From Gammaproteobacteria bacterium (GTDB lineage Bacteria > Pseudomonadota > Gammaproteobacteria > Poriferisulfidales > Poriferisulfidaceae), in the NCBI GenBank assembly GCA_028819565.1, contig JAPPLD010000018.1, forward strand, positions 1 to 64,000: a stretch of 64,000 nucleotides of DNA, in the 5' to 3' direction. Shown here piece by piece: positions 52,030-61,000 of this stretch. The notes under the pieces are model-generated. The model did no database searches. It saw only the letters and a list, made by a program, of their open reading frames with translations, and had not been told where the DNA came from. Every line of letters begins with the position of its first letter. Positions within the stretch are counted from its first letter, which is position 1. A program made the translations under genes and the position numbers.

Positions 52030-52812
52030 TTGAGCATTCATCCGACGGCCGTGGTGGACGCCGGGGCGGAGATCGACCCCACGGCGGGAATCGGCCCGTA
52101 CGCGGTCATCGGCCCACACGTGCGCATCGGTGCCGACACTTGGGTCGGCCCGCATGCCGTGGTCACCGGGCGCACCACCGTGGGCCGGGAGAACCGGATC
52201 TTCCAGTTTGCCTCGGTCGGCGAGATTCCGCAGGACAAGAAGTATGCCGGCGAGGACAGCGAACTGGTCATCGGCGACGGCAACACCATCCGCGAGTTCG
52301 TGACCCTCAACTGCGGAACGGCCCAGGGCGAAAATTGCACCCGGATCGGGAACCGGAACTGGATCATGGCGTACGTGCACATTGCGCACGACTGCGTGAT
52401 CGGGGACGACGTGACGTTTGCGAACGGTGCAACGCTGGCGGGTCATGTCGAGATCGAGGATCACGCGATTCTGGGCGGCTTCACCCTGGTGCACCAGTTC
52501 TGCCGCATCGGGCGCCATGCGTTCAGCGGCATGGGCTCCGCCTTGAACAAGGATCTCCCGCCTTTCGTGCTGGCGTCGGGCAACCTGGCCCGCCCTTACG
52601 GGCTCAATCGCGAAGGATTGCGCCGGGCTGGCTTCTCCGAGGAGACGATGGAGGCGCTATCGCGGGCCTACAAGCTGCTGGTCCGCGTATCGGGCGGGCG
52701 GTCGGAGGACGAGATCCGGCAACTGGCCGGGCAATATCCGGAAGTGGAGCAGATGCGGGCGTTCATCGCAGAGAGTCGCCGCGGCATCATCCGCGAAAAG
52801 AATTCCGACTGA
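52030..52812 (+). CDS. lpxA: UDP-GlcNAc (or UDP-GlcNAc3N) acyltransferase LpxA
   Basis: LpxA performs the first acylation in lipid A synthesis. The 260-residue protein begins at TTG (SIHPTAVVDAGAEID), has the left-handed beta-helix and ends in the helical domain (REGLRRAGFSEETMEALSRA). The catalytic His is H120 in VHIAHDC (E. coli H125), and the Asp matching E. coli D74 is kept in EIPQDKKYAGE. The residue matching E. coli H99 is Asn (N94 in REFVTLNCGT). Because gnnA and gnnB homologues lie close by, the natural substrate may be the 3-amino sugar, giving an amide link; this is inference. Confidence 0.94.
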   Translation: MSIHPTAVVDAGAEIDPTAGIGPYAVIGPHVRIGADTWVGPHAVVTGRTTVGRENRIFQFASVGEIPQDKKYAGEDSELVIGDGNTIREFVTLNCGTAQGENCTRIGNRNWIMAYVHIAHDCVIGDDVTFANGATLAGHVEIEDHAILGGFTLVHQFCRIGRHAFSGMGSALNKDLPPFVLASGNLARPYGLNREGLRRAGFSEETMEALSRAYKLLVRVSGGRSEDEIRQLAGQYPEVEQMRAFIAESRRGIIREKNSD

Positions 52813-52863
52813 ATCGATTCGCCAGACGGTTTCCGGCGCAGAATGCCCGCCGCGCCTATGCTT

Positions 52864-52892
52864 TTGACAGCATAGAATCTACAAGTTATATT
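52864..52892 (+). promoter_or_regulatory. Near-consensus sigma-70 promoter
   Basis: A perfect TTGACA (52864-52869), a 17-base spacer and TATATT (52887-52892) form one of the best promoters in the window. It lies after lpxA and drives the small membrane-protein genes that follow. Confidence 0.7.
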
Positions 52893-52964
52893 ATGCGCAT
52901 GGGATGGTCAGCCGCGCTTGATTCGCCTGCTGGGCAGGAGTCCGGGATTCTGGCTGTCCCTGCT

Positions 52965-53421
52965 CTTGGTATCATGGGAGCGTCTTCATGGCTTTTGGGC
53001 GCGAAATCGAGATGGAGTTCGAGCGAGTGAAAGTGAGCCCCGAGATGGTTGGGATCGCGAGCGGGAGCGTGACCGTTCTCGCATTTATGCTGGCGCTGTT
53101 CGTGCTCATTTGGAATCTCGGTCAAAGCATAAGCGATCTGCGCATAGATATGAGCGATCTGCGTGTGGAACTGAAGGGCGATATTGCGCATCTCAACGAG
53201 CGCGTGGCGCGTGTCGAAGGCTTGCTCGAAGGCTATATCGAGCGGTCTCGAGCTGAAGATGTGGCGGTGACCACCGAATGACGCTTCAGCGGAAAGCCCC
53301 GGGCCAGGCAACTCGAAGGCGGCTTACCCTTGGTATCATGGGAGCGTCTTCATGGCTTTTGGGCGCGAAATCGAGATGGAGTTCAAGCGAGTGAAAGTGA
53401 GTCCCGAGATGGTTGGGATCG
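52965..53421 (+). repeat. Direct duplication carrying two small genes
   Basis: The 93 bases at 52965-53057 recur at 53329-53421 with only a few differences, an offset of 364 bases. Both copies include the ribosome-binding region GGGAG, the ATG and the first ~20 codons. Downstream coding sequence is also similar, though copy 2 lacks part of the linker. This is a tandem gene duplication. Confidence 0.85.
52988..53281 (+). CDS. Small membrane protein with coiled coil, copy 1
   Basis: This 97-residue protein is of unknown function. A short charged N terminus (FGREIEMEFERVKVSPEM) is followed by one membrane helix (about residues 27-43, VTVLAFMLALFVLIWNL) and an amphipathic, probably coiled-coil region (SDLRIDMSDLRVELKGDIAH, then LNERVARVEGLLEGYIE). 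GGGAG stands upstream of the ATG. The gene lies directly behind a near-consensus promoter and is duplicated as the next gene. I do not recognise the family; a membrane-anchored oligomer is the most that can be said. Confidence 0.7.
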   Translation: MAFGREIEMEFERVKVSPEMVGIASGSVTVLAFMLALFVLIWNLGQSISDLRIDMSDLRVELKGDIAHLNERVARVEGLLEGYIERSRAEDVAVTTE

Positions 53422-53603
53422 TCGGCGGATGGCTGACCGTTCTCGTGTTCGTGTGGACCCTAGGCCAGGATATGAGCGATCTGCGCACGGAGCTGAAGAG
53501 CGATATCGCGCATCTCAACGAACGCATGGCGCGTGTCGAAGGCTTGCTCGAAGGTTACATCGAGAGATCTCGGACCGGGGAAGATATTGCGGTAACCGAA
53601 TGA
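53352..53603 (+). CDS. Small membrane protein with coiled coil, copy 2
   Basis: This 83-residue paralogue is derived from the gene 364 bases upstream. The N-terminal ~20 residues are nearly identical. The membrane segment is shorter and less hydrophobic (WLTVLVFVWTLG), and one SDLR repeat is missing. The C-terminal coiled coil (IAHLNERMARVEGLLEGYIE) is retained. The upstream region of copy 1, but not its -35/-10 promoter, is duplicated, so both copies are probably co-transcribed. Function is unknown. Confidence 0.65.
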   Translation: MAFGREIEMEFKRVKVSPEMVGIVGGWLTVLVFVWTLGQDMSDLRTELKSDIAHLNERMARVEGLLEGYIERSRTGEDIAVTE

Positions 53604-53699
53604 TCCGACCAGACAGGTTTTTCGCCTTTGGGACGGAGCGGTTCTACTGAGCGAGCAAGAAAATAGATTTAGAATTCCGGGCAATCACCGAGAGTTTTT

Positions 53700-54053
53700 G
53701 TGGACAGAAAAACATCGAAGACTTTGGAGGAGGTGCTGAACCAGCTTTCTCCTGAGCAGCGCAAGAAAATCGACGAACGAACGGACGAACTGATCGCCGA
53801 AATCATGTCGCTGCGGGACTTGCGCAAGGTCCGGGAAAAAACCCAGGAGCATGTCGCCGAGGTGCTCGAAATCACCCAAGAGAATGTTTCGCGAATTGAG
53901 CGGCGCCGGGACCTCCTGGTCTCGACGCTCAGGCGGCACGTCGAAGCATTAGGCGGGCGATTGAGCCTGATCGCGAAGTTTCCCGACCGTCCTCCAGTGG
54001 AACTGACCGGCATCGCCGATTCGGATGATAGCAAGTCTCCGGCTCAATCGTAA
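53700..54053 (+). CDS. HigA-like XRE antitoxin/regulator without partner
   Basis: The 117-residue protein starts at GTG. The helix-turn-helix reads MSLRDLRKVREKTQEHVAEV, then LEITQENVSRIERRRDLLVS, followed by TLRRHVEALGGRLSLIAKFP and PPVELTGI, a pattern typical of HigA-type antitoxins paired with Gp49/HigB toxins. No toxin gene lies directly upstream; the preceding genes are the duplicated membrane proteins. It ends 42 bases before the convergent lpxB gene. Confidence 0.72.
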   Translation: MDRKTSKTLEEVLNQLSPEQRKKIDERTDELIAEIMSLRDLRKVREKTQEHVAEVLEITQENVSRIERRRDLLVSTLRRHVEALGGRLSLIAKFPDRPPVELTGIADSDDSKSPAQS

Positions 54054-54094
54054 AGCCTCCATTTAGGTAAATCTTTTCGCTGTTGCGCCAGAGA

Positions 54095-55249
54095 TCATCC
54101 AGACGTCGAAATCACCTGTTCCGCGCAGTTGGCCAGTTGGCGCATGCCGGCCGCCGGTCCCAGTCGCTCCTCGACTTTCTGCAGTTGCACACGCACCTGA
54201 TCAAGTTGAGCCGGATCGTCCAGCCACGGCGTAAGGGCGGCCGTAACCCGCTGGGGCGTCGCATCGGCCTGAATCAACTCGGTAACCAGGTCTTCGCCCG
54301 CGACGATGTTCGCGAGGCAATACCGGTCAATGCGCACCAGCAAGCGTGCCAGCAGGTAGCTCAGGTTCGCCAGGCGATAGATCATGCAGAACGGGACGCG
54401 CATCAAGGCCAGCTGCAAAGTGACCGTGCCGGAGGCCGCCGCCGCCATGTCGCACACCTGCATGGCGTCGTAGACCGGTTCCTGTAGGCATTTCACTTCG
54501 GGCAGGTCGCCGAGCCACGGGGCGTAGTCGTTCGGTTTCAGCCCGGGCGGCATCACCAGTGCGAACTGCGGTCGGGCGGGATGATTCCTCAGTTCGCGCA
54601 CCGCTCCGGCGCAGACCGGCATCAGGTGGGCGAGTTCGCTGCGCCGGGAGCCGGGGAAGAGACCGATCACGGGGCGTTGTGCGTCCAGTCCCCAGCGCTC
54701 GCGGACGGTATCGGGCGGTCGCGTCGGACTTGTTTGTCCGCGCAGGGGGTGTCCGACATAAGTGACGGGCACGCGATGTTTCTCGTAGAAATCCCGTTCG
54801 AACGGGAAGACTACCGCCATGTGGTCGACATGGCGCCGGATCTCGTGCACCCGCCAGGCCCGCCAAGCCCAGATCTGCGGACTGATGTAGAACAGCACCG
54901 GCACGCCGTGCCGATGCGCGAACCGGGCAAGCCGCAAGTTGAATTCCGGGTAGTCGATCAGCACCAGAAGCTGGGGCTTCCGGGTTAGGACCTGCGCCTT
55001 GAGGGTCTTCAATGCGCCGCGAATCTCTCGGTAATGGCGTAAGACCTCCACCAGCCCGACGACCGCAAGCTCGGTGGAATCGACCACCAGTTCAATGCCA
55101 GCTTCGCGCGAGGCTTCGCCGCCCATGCCGGACCAGGTCCACTCGGGATGCCGGGCACGCAATTCCTCGACCAATTCCGCTGCGTATCGGTCCCCGGAGG
55201 CTTCCCCGGAGACCAGCATCAGGTGGGGAGCCGCTTCAGGATTCGGCAC
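54095..55249 (-). CDS. lpxB: Lipid-A-disaccharide synthase
   Basis: LpxB joins UDP-diacyl-sugar to lipid X, making the lipid A disaccharide. It has 384 residues from the GTG at 55249 (PNPEAAPHLMLVSGEASGD), overlapping gnnB by 14 bases; an ATG at 55219 would remove part of the first strand. The conserved SGEASGD loop, FYISPQIWAWRAWR, PGSRRSEL and AASGTVTLQLAL (nucleotide-binding GT-B site) are intact. It is the last gene of a minus-strand operon with gnnA and gnnB, and convergent with lpxA rather than directly following it. Confidence 0.94.
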   Translation of the reverse strand: MPNPEAAPHLMLVSGEASGDRYAAELVEELRARHPEWTWSGMGGEASREAGIELVVDSTELAVVGLVEVLRHYREIRGALKTLKAQVLTRKPQLLVLIDYPEFNLRLARFAHRHGVPVLFYISPQIWAWRAWRVHEIRRHVDHMAVVFPFERDFYEKHRVPVTYVGHPLRGQTSPTRPPDTVRERWGLDAQRPVIGLFPGSRRSELAHLMPVCAGAVRELRNHPARPQFALVMPPGLKPNDYAPWLGDLPEVKCLQEPVYDAMQVCDMAAAASGTVTLQLALMRVPFCMIYRLANLSYLLARLLVRIDRYCLANIVAGEDLVTELIQADATPQRVTAALTPWLDDPAQLDQVRVQLQKVEERLGPAAGMRQLANCAEQVISTSG

Positions 55250-56333
55250 GAGCGAGACTGGCGCAGATTTGTTCGATCTGGGCGGGCGAAAGCTCCGGGA
55301 ACATGGGTAGCGACAGGCACTGGTCGCAGACCTGCTCGGCCGCCGGCAGCGAAACCCCATCCGCCCATGGCGTGTAGGCTTCCTGCCGGTGCAGGGGGAT
55401 CGGGTAGTAGATCCGGCTCTCGATACCGTCCTTGGACAGTTGCTCCTGGAAGGCGTCACGCTGCGGGCTCAGCAGGGTGTATTGGTGCCAGACGTGGCCG
55501 TCCGCGCCTGCGGGAGGCTGGATTCCGTCCAGTTTCTGGAGTTTTTCGGTATAGCGGCCTGCGGCTTGCCGGCGTTTCTCGTTCCATTCGGCGACATGGG
55601 GGAGTTTGACGCGCAGAACGGCGGCCTGGAGTTCGTCGAGGCGGCTGTTCAGGCCCAGCGTTTCATGGTGGTAGGGCTGGCTGGAGCCGTGGTTGCGCAA
55701 GGCGCGCAGCCGGGCGGCGAGTTCAGGGTCTCCGGTTGCCACGGCACCGCCGTCGCCGCATCCGCCCAGGTTCTTGCTGGGGAAGAAGCTGAAGGAGGCG
55801 ACCTGCCCGAACGTGCCGGTTGCCTGGTCTGCGGTTCTTGCACCAAAACTTTGCGCGCAATCCTCGACGATGGCGACATCCGGCCCGATTGCTTCCCGGA
55901 CGGCGGAAATGTCGGCCGGCCGGCCGTACAGGTGCACGACCACGGCCGCGCGGGTGCGGGAGGTAATCGCGTTTCGGCACGATTCGGGATCGACCAGGAA
56001 AGAGTCGGGGTCGATGTCCACGAAAACCGGGCGTGCACCGGTCAGGGCAACGGCCTCGGCGGGCGCGGCGAACGTGAAGGCCGGGACCAGGACCTCGTCG
56101 CCGGGCCCAACATCAAGTGCACGCAGGGACAGGCACAGTGCGTCCGTGCCGGAAGCGCAACTGATCACGTGGCCAATGCCGAGCATTGCGCCGAGTTCTG
56201 TTTCCAGGGCCTCGACCTCCGGACCGAGCACGTACCGGCCGCTGCGCAGCACGCGCAGGGCGGCGGCCTCGATATCCTCCTGCAGGGCCGCGTATTGCGT
56301 GGTCAGGTCCAGAATGGGGATGGTGGGGCTCAT
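55236..56333 (-). CDS. gnnB: GnnB-like PLP aminotransferase for UDP-GlcNAc3N
   Basis: The 365-residue protein belongs to the DegT/DnrJ/EryC1 sugar aminotransferase family. The PLP lysine is K187 in FFPSKNLGGCGDGGA and the PLP-pyridine aspartate is D158 in VEDCAQSFGA. Together with the adjacent oxidoreductase it matches GnnA/GnnB of Acidithiobacillus ferrooxidans, where the pair converts UDP-GlcNAc to the 3-amino sugar and the genes lie in the lpxA-lpxB region. Sequence alone could also fit another 3-amino sugar pathway, but the lpxB linkage favours lipid A. It is coupled to gnnA by an ATGA overlap and to lpxB by a 14-base overlap. Confidence 0.82.
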   Translation of the reverse strand: MSPTIPILDLTTQYAALQEDIEAAALRVLRSGRYVLGPEVEALETELGAMLGIGHVISCASGTDALCLSLRALDVGPGDEVLVPAFTFAAPAEAVALTGARPVFVDIDPDSFLVDPESCRNAITSRTRAAVVVHLYGRPADISAVREAIGPDVAIVEDCAQSFGARTADQATGTFGQVASFSFFPSKNLGGCGDGGAVATGDPELAARLRALRNHGSSQPYHHETLGLNSRLDELQAAVLRVKLPHVAEWNEKRRQAAGRYTEKLQKLDGIQPPAGADGHVWHQYTLLSPQRDAFQEQLSKDGIESRIYYPIPLHRQEAYTPWADGVSLPAAEQVCDQCLSLPMFPELSPAQIEQICASLARAES

Positions 56334-57277
56334 GGGGCGTCCGTCTCCCGCATTCGCTGGGTGACTTCCAGTGCGGTGCGCAAGGCGCGCAGGCCATCTT
56401 CTCCCCGCACCATGGGTTCGGTGCCCTGCCGGATGCAGTCGATAAAGTGGCGGATCTCCTCGCGCAGCGAATCGGTCTCCTGGAAGGCCTCGGTCGTATG
56501 CTCGATGCGTTCCGAGGGTGGGGCATCGCCTTCGCGCAGGCGGTAGCGGTCCAGTTCCCGCTTGTGCAGGTCGAGAGCGTAGCAGGAATGGTGCTGGAAG
56601 ACGCGCATCCGGCGCTCGCTGCGGCGGCTCAGGCGGCTGGCGGTGACATTGGCGACGCAGCCGCCGGGGAACTCGAGTCGAGCATTGGCGATGTCCAGGG
56701 TGTCGCCGATCACGGCGCCGCCGCTGGCGCGGATTTCATGGGGATCCTCTCCGACCACGGTCAAGGCCAGGTCGATGTCGTGGATCATCAGGTCCAGGGT
56801 CACGTCGATTTCGGCGCCGCGTGGAGTCCAAGGCGCCAAGCGGTGGACTTCGATGAAGCGAGGGGTCTCAAGCCCCTGCATCAGGGCGCAGAACGCCGAG
56901 TTGAACCGCTCCAGCAGGCCGACCTGAACGATGCGTTGCTTCTGGCGGGCGAGTTCGATCAGTTCAGTGGCTTCTTCGACCGAGGAGGTGAAAGGCTTCT
57001 CGACCAGCACGTGGCAGTCGGCTTCCAGGCAGGCCCGGGTAATCTCGTAGTGCTTCGCGGTTGGCACGACGATGCTGACTGCATCCACCTGACCGAGGAT
57101 TTCGCGGTAATCGGTAAAGCCGGGGACGCCGAGTTCTTCGCAAGCGGCGGTAACGCGTTCGGAATCGGTGTCGACCACGCCGACCAGTTCGGAATCGCCT
57201 AAGTCAACGTATTTCTGCGCGTGAAACCGACCCAGGTAACCGACCCCGATGACGGCGGTGCGAAGCGGGGAAGTCAC
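56330..57277 (-). CDS. gnnA: GnnA-like Gfo/Idh/MocA oxidoreductase
   Basis: The 315-residue protein starts at GTG. A Rossmann loop reads VIGVGYLGRFHAQKY (9-23) and the Gfo/Idh EKP motif is at 93-95 (VLVEKPFTSS); LMIHDIDLAL holds the expected His/Asp of the C-terminal domain. GnnA oxidises the 3-OH of UDP-GlcNAc so that GnnB can aminate it. It is the first gene of gnnA-gnnB-lpxB and is divergent from rnhB. Confidence 0.82.
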   Translation of the reverse strand: MTSPLRTAVIGVGYLGRFHAQKYVDLGDSELVGVVDTDSERVTAACEELGVPGFTDYREILGQVDAVSIVVPTAKHYEITRACLEADCHVLVEKPFTSSVEEATELIELARQKQRIVQVGLLERFNSAFCALMQGLETPRFIEVHRLAPWTPRGAEIDVTLDLMIHDIDLALTVVGEDPHEIRASGGAVIGDTLDIANARLEFPGGCVANVTASRLSRRSERRMRVFQHHSCYALDLHKRELDRYRLREGDAPPSERIEHTTEAFQETDSLREEIRHFIDCIRQGTEPMVRGEDGLRALRTALEVTQRMRETDAP

Positions 57278-57360
57278 GGGAGAAAAGGCGGTCGGACAGT
57301 GCGGCGCGGTTCCCGAAATTATAGCCCGCGGGACTTTCCGAGGCACGAATCCCGCCTTGG

Positions 57361-57377
57361 GTACAATGCGGTTGTAC
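57361..57377. promoter_or_regulatory. Inverted repeat in the gnnA/rnhB divergent promoter region
   Basis: GTACAA (57361-57366) and TTGTAC (57372-57377) are perfect inverted arms around TGCGG. The left arm overlaps TACAAT, a plausible -10 for rnhB-dnaE. The repeat could be an operator shared by the divergent operons. Positions 57278-57414 hold nothing else recognisable. Confidence 0.4.
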
Positions 57378-57414
57378 GCTCGATTTTGCTGTCTGACCTT
57401 AACTGACCCTGCCG

Positions 57415-58029
57415 ATGCCCGTCTCGCTGGAGTTATTGCCGACCCTGCCGGATCTTGGCTGCGTTGCAGGGGTGGACGAGGCGGGGCGGGGCGCGTTGGC
57501 CGGCCCGGCTGCTGCCGCCGCCGTGGTGCTGCCGGCGGATTGCCGCATCGAGGGCCTGACCGATTCCAAGAAGTTGACGCCGGCGCAGCGGGCGCGCGTG
57601 GCGGTGCAGGTTCGGGCCTCTGCCCGGGCGTATGCAGTGGCATTCGTACCGGCGCAGGAGATTGACCGCATCAACATTCTGCAGGCGAGCCTGCAGGCGA
57701 TGGCGGAAGCGGTGGCTCGGCTGCCGGACGGGATCGAGCACGTGCTGGTAGACGGTCGGCATTGTCCGGAATTGCCGTGTCCGGCGACGGCAGTGATTGG
57801 CGGAGATGCTCGGGTAGCCAGCATCAGCGCGGCATCGGTGCTTGCCAAAGAGGCGCGCGACGCCTGGATGCGCCACTATGACTTGCAGGAGCCGTGCTAC
57901 CGGTTCGCCCGGCACAAGGGCTACCCTTCGGCGGAACACCTGCGCGCGCTGTCCGAACATGGGCCCGGGCGACAGCATCGGCGTACTTATGCCCCGGTGC
58001 GCGCAGTTTTGGAGGAGCAGGCCGCATGA
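57415..58029 (+). CDS. rnhB: Ribonuclease HII
   Basis: RNase HII removes ribonucleotides from DNA. It has 204 residues. The active-site acids are in GVDEAGRGALAGP (Asp-Glu), DSKKLTP and VLVDGRH (Asp). It keeps its place next to dnaE, which in many gammaproteobacteria follows lpxB-rnhB. The stop overlaps the dnaE start (ATGA). Confidence 0.95.
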   Translation: MPVSLELLPTLPDLGCVAGVDEAGRGALAGPAAAAAVVLPADCRIEGLTDSKKLTPAQRARVAVQVRASARAYAVAFVPAQEIDRINILQASLQAMAEAVARLPDGIEHVLVDGRHCPELPCPATAVIGGDARVASISAASVLAKEARDAWMRHYDLQEPCYRFARHKGYPSAEHLRALSEHGPGRQHRRTYAPVRAVLEEQAA

Positions 58030-61000
58030 GCTTTGTCCACCTGCACCTGCATACCGAGTATTCGCTGGACGACGGGTTGGTGCGCATTGACCCGCTGATG
58101 GAGCGGGCGGCGGAATTGGCCATGCCGGCGGTCGCCCTGACCGACCGCAACAACCTGTTCGCAGCCGTCAAGTTCTACAAGACGGCACTGAACTACGGCA
58201 TCAAGCCGATCCTGGGCGCGGAGATCGACCTCGAGATCCCGGTCATGCACGACCGGTCCGCCCGGACGGTGCTGCTGTGCCAGAACCAGGACGGTTACCG
58301 GAATCTTTGCCAGTTGCTGAGCGACCGCTATCGGAAAGGGAGCGACCAGATCTTGCGCAAGGACCTGGCGAAGTGTAGCGAAGGGTTGATTGCTCTTTCC
58401 GGCGGCGTCGCCGGGGATCTCGGGCAGGCCATGATCGCCGAAAACCATCGGGCCGCGAGCGCGGCGCTGGAATACTGGAAGCGCCATTTTCCCGAGCGGT
58501 TCTACCTGGAGGTGACCAAGACCGACCGGGAGCACGAGGAGGATTTCCTGCAGTTCGCGCTGGAGTGCGTGAGCGAACACGATTTGCCGATGGTCGCGAC
58601 CAACGATGTGCGGTTCCTATCCAGCGAAGATTTCGAGGCGCACGAGGTTCGCGTATGCATCCGCAGCCAGCAGCGCGTCAACGATCCGGACCGGGCGCGC
58701 GAGTACAGCAAGGAGCAGCATCTGCGCTCGGAGATCGTGATGCGGGAGGCGTTCGAGAGCTACCCGGAGGCGCTTGAGAACACTGGGCAGATCGCTGTGC
58801 GCTGCAACTGCCGGTTGGACCTGGGGCGGACGCTGTTGCCTGCCTTCCCGACTCCCGACGGGGAGTCGATGGACGATTACCTGGACCGGTTGGCGCACGA
58901 GGGTTTAACCCGTCGCCTGGAGCGCCTTGAGACCAGCGGGCGGATGGTAGGGCCGGAGTCCGACTACCGGGAGCGGCTTGAGCATGAACTGGGTGTCATC
59001 CACCAGACCGGTTTCAGCGGTTATTTCGTGATCGTCGCGGATTTCGTGGAATGGGCGCGCGACAACGACATCCCTGTCGGCCCCGGGCGTGGCTCCGGTG
59101 CGGGATCGCTGGTGGCTTACGCCCTCGGAATCACGGGCCTCGACCCGTTGCGTTACGGACTACTGTTCGAACGCTTCCTGAACCCTGCCCGTGTCAGCAT
59201 GCCGGACTTCGATATCGATTTCTGCAACCAGAACCGCGACCGGGTGATCGAGTACGTGCGCAAGCGTTACGGGGAGGACAGTGTGGCGCAGATCATCACT
59301 TACGGCACGATGGCGGCCAAGGCGGCGATCCGCGATGTCGGCCGTGTGCTCGGCGCGCCGTACAACTACTGCGACCGCATCGCGCGCGCGGTTCCGAACG
59401 AACTGGGAATCACCTTGGCGAAAGCCTACCAGGACTCTCCGGAATTCCGGGAGCTGGTCAGCCATCCAGAAGACACGACGGGCGCGCACCTGTATGAAGT
59501 GGCACTGCAGCTGGAGGGGGTGGTGCGCAATGCCTCGCGGCATGCTGCTGGGGTGGTGATCGCACCGGGTGCGCTCACTGACTTCACGCCGCTGTATTTC
59601 GAGGCGCGGCAGCCCGACGTGGCAATCACCCAGTTCGACATGAAGGATGTCGAGGCGATCGGCCTAACCAAGTTCGATTTTCTTGGCCTGCGCACGGTGA
59701 CGCTGCTGCACCAGTGCCTGGGCACGGTCAATGCGCACCGGGAGTCGCGGGGTGAGCCGCAGTTGGACCTGGACACGCTGCCGCTTGACGATCCAGACAC
59801 TTATGAATTGCTGCAGCGGGCGCAGACCATGGAAGTATTCCAGTTGGAATCGGCTGGGATGCGTGACCTGCTGATACGGATGGGACCGGACTGCTTCGAC
59901 GATCTAGTGGCACTAGTCGCGCTATATCGTCCGGGGCCACTCAACTCGAAGATGGACATTGAATACATCCAGTGCAAGCACGATCCGAGCCGGGTCAGCT
60001 ACCTGCATCCGGATTTGGAACCAATCCTGGCACCGACCTTCGGCGTGATCCTGTATCAGGAGCAGGTAATGCAGATCGCTCGCGAACTGGCAGGCTATTC
60101 GCTCGGCGAGACCGACCTGCTACGCCGCGCCATGGGCAAGAAGAAGCCGGAGGAAATGGCGGAACACACCGAGCGCTTCCAGAAGGGAGCCGCCGAGCAT
60201 GGCTTGGCCCCGCTCGTGGCACGGAAGATCTTCGACCTGATGAAAGAATTCGCGGGATACGGGTTCAATAAGTCGCATTCGGTCGCGTATGCGCTGCTGG
60301 CGTACCAGAGCGCCTGGTTCAAGACGCACCATCCGGACGCGTTCATGGCGGCGGCGATGTCCAGCGAGATCGACGACACCGACAAGCTCGCGCTGCTGTG
60401 CAAGGAGGCGCGTGAACTCGAGTTGACGCTGAAGGGACCGGACGTGAACGAGTCCGATTACTACTTCACAGTCCCGGCAGAAGGTGAGATCCGTTACGGA
60501 CTGGGCGCGATCAAGGGGGTCGGGCAGGGCCTGGTGGCGCGCCTGGTAGAGGAGCGCGGAGAGACGCCGTTTGCCAGTTTGGAGGACCTGTGCCATCGCT
60601 TGGATACCCGCGACTACAGCGAGCGGGACCTGCGTGCGTTGATTCATGCAGGTGCGCTGGACGGATTCGATGCGAGCCGCCGAGCCATGGCGGAGGCGGC
60701 CGGTCGCTTCAAGACCCAGGCCCAGCGGGTTCAGTCGGACCGGGACGTGGGTCAGGATTCGTTGTTCGCACAAGAGCCAGCCGCAGAGTTTTGTGCACTG
60801 CCGCAGGCCGAAGAGGAATACGAGACGTCTGAGCGATTGGCGTACGAGTTCGAAGCCTTGGGGCTCTATTTCAGCGGGCATCCGTTCCTGCAGTACCGGC
60901 AACAGGTGACGCAGGTGGTGACGCAGTCGCTGTCCCAAGTGCGGCAGGCCGCTGAAGAGGCGGTGGAAGCCGGGCGCGGACGGTCGTGGGAGATACGCAC

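Noticed and set aside
55389-56546. 385-codon plus-strand frame antisense to gnnB and gnnA
   Set aside because: gnnB and gnnA show catalytic residues on the minus strand; the plus frame shows no domain.
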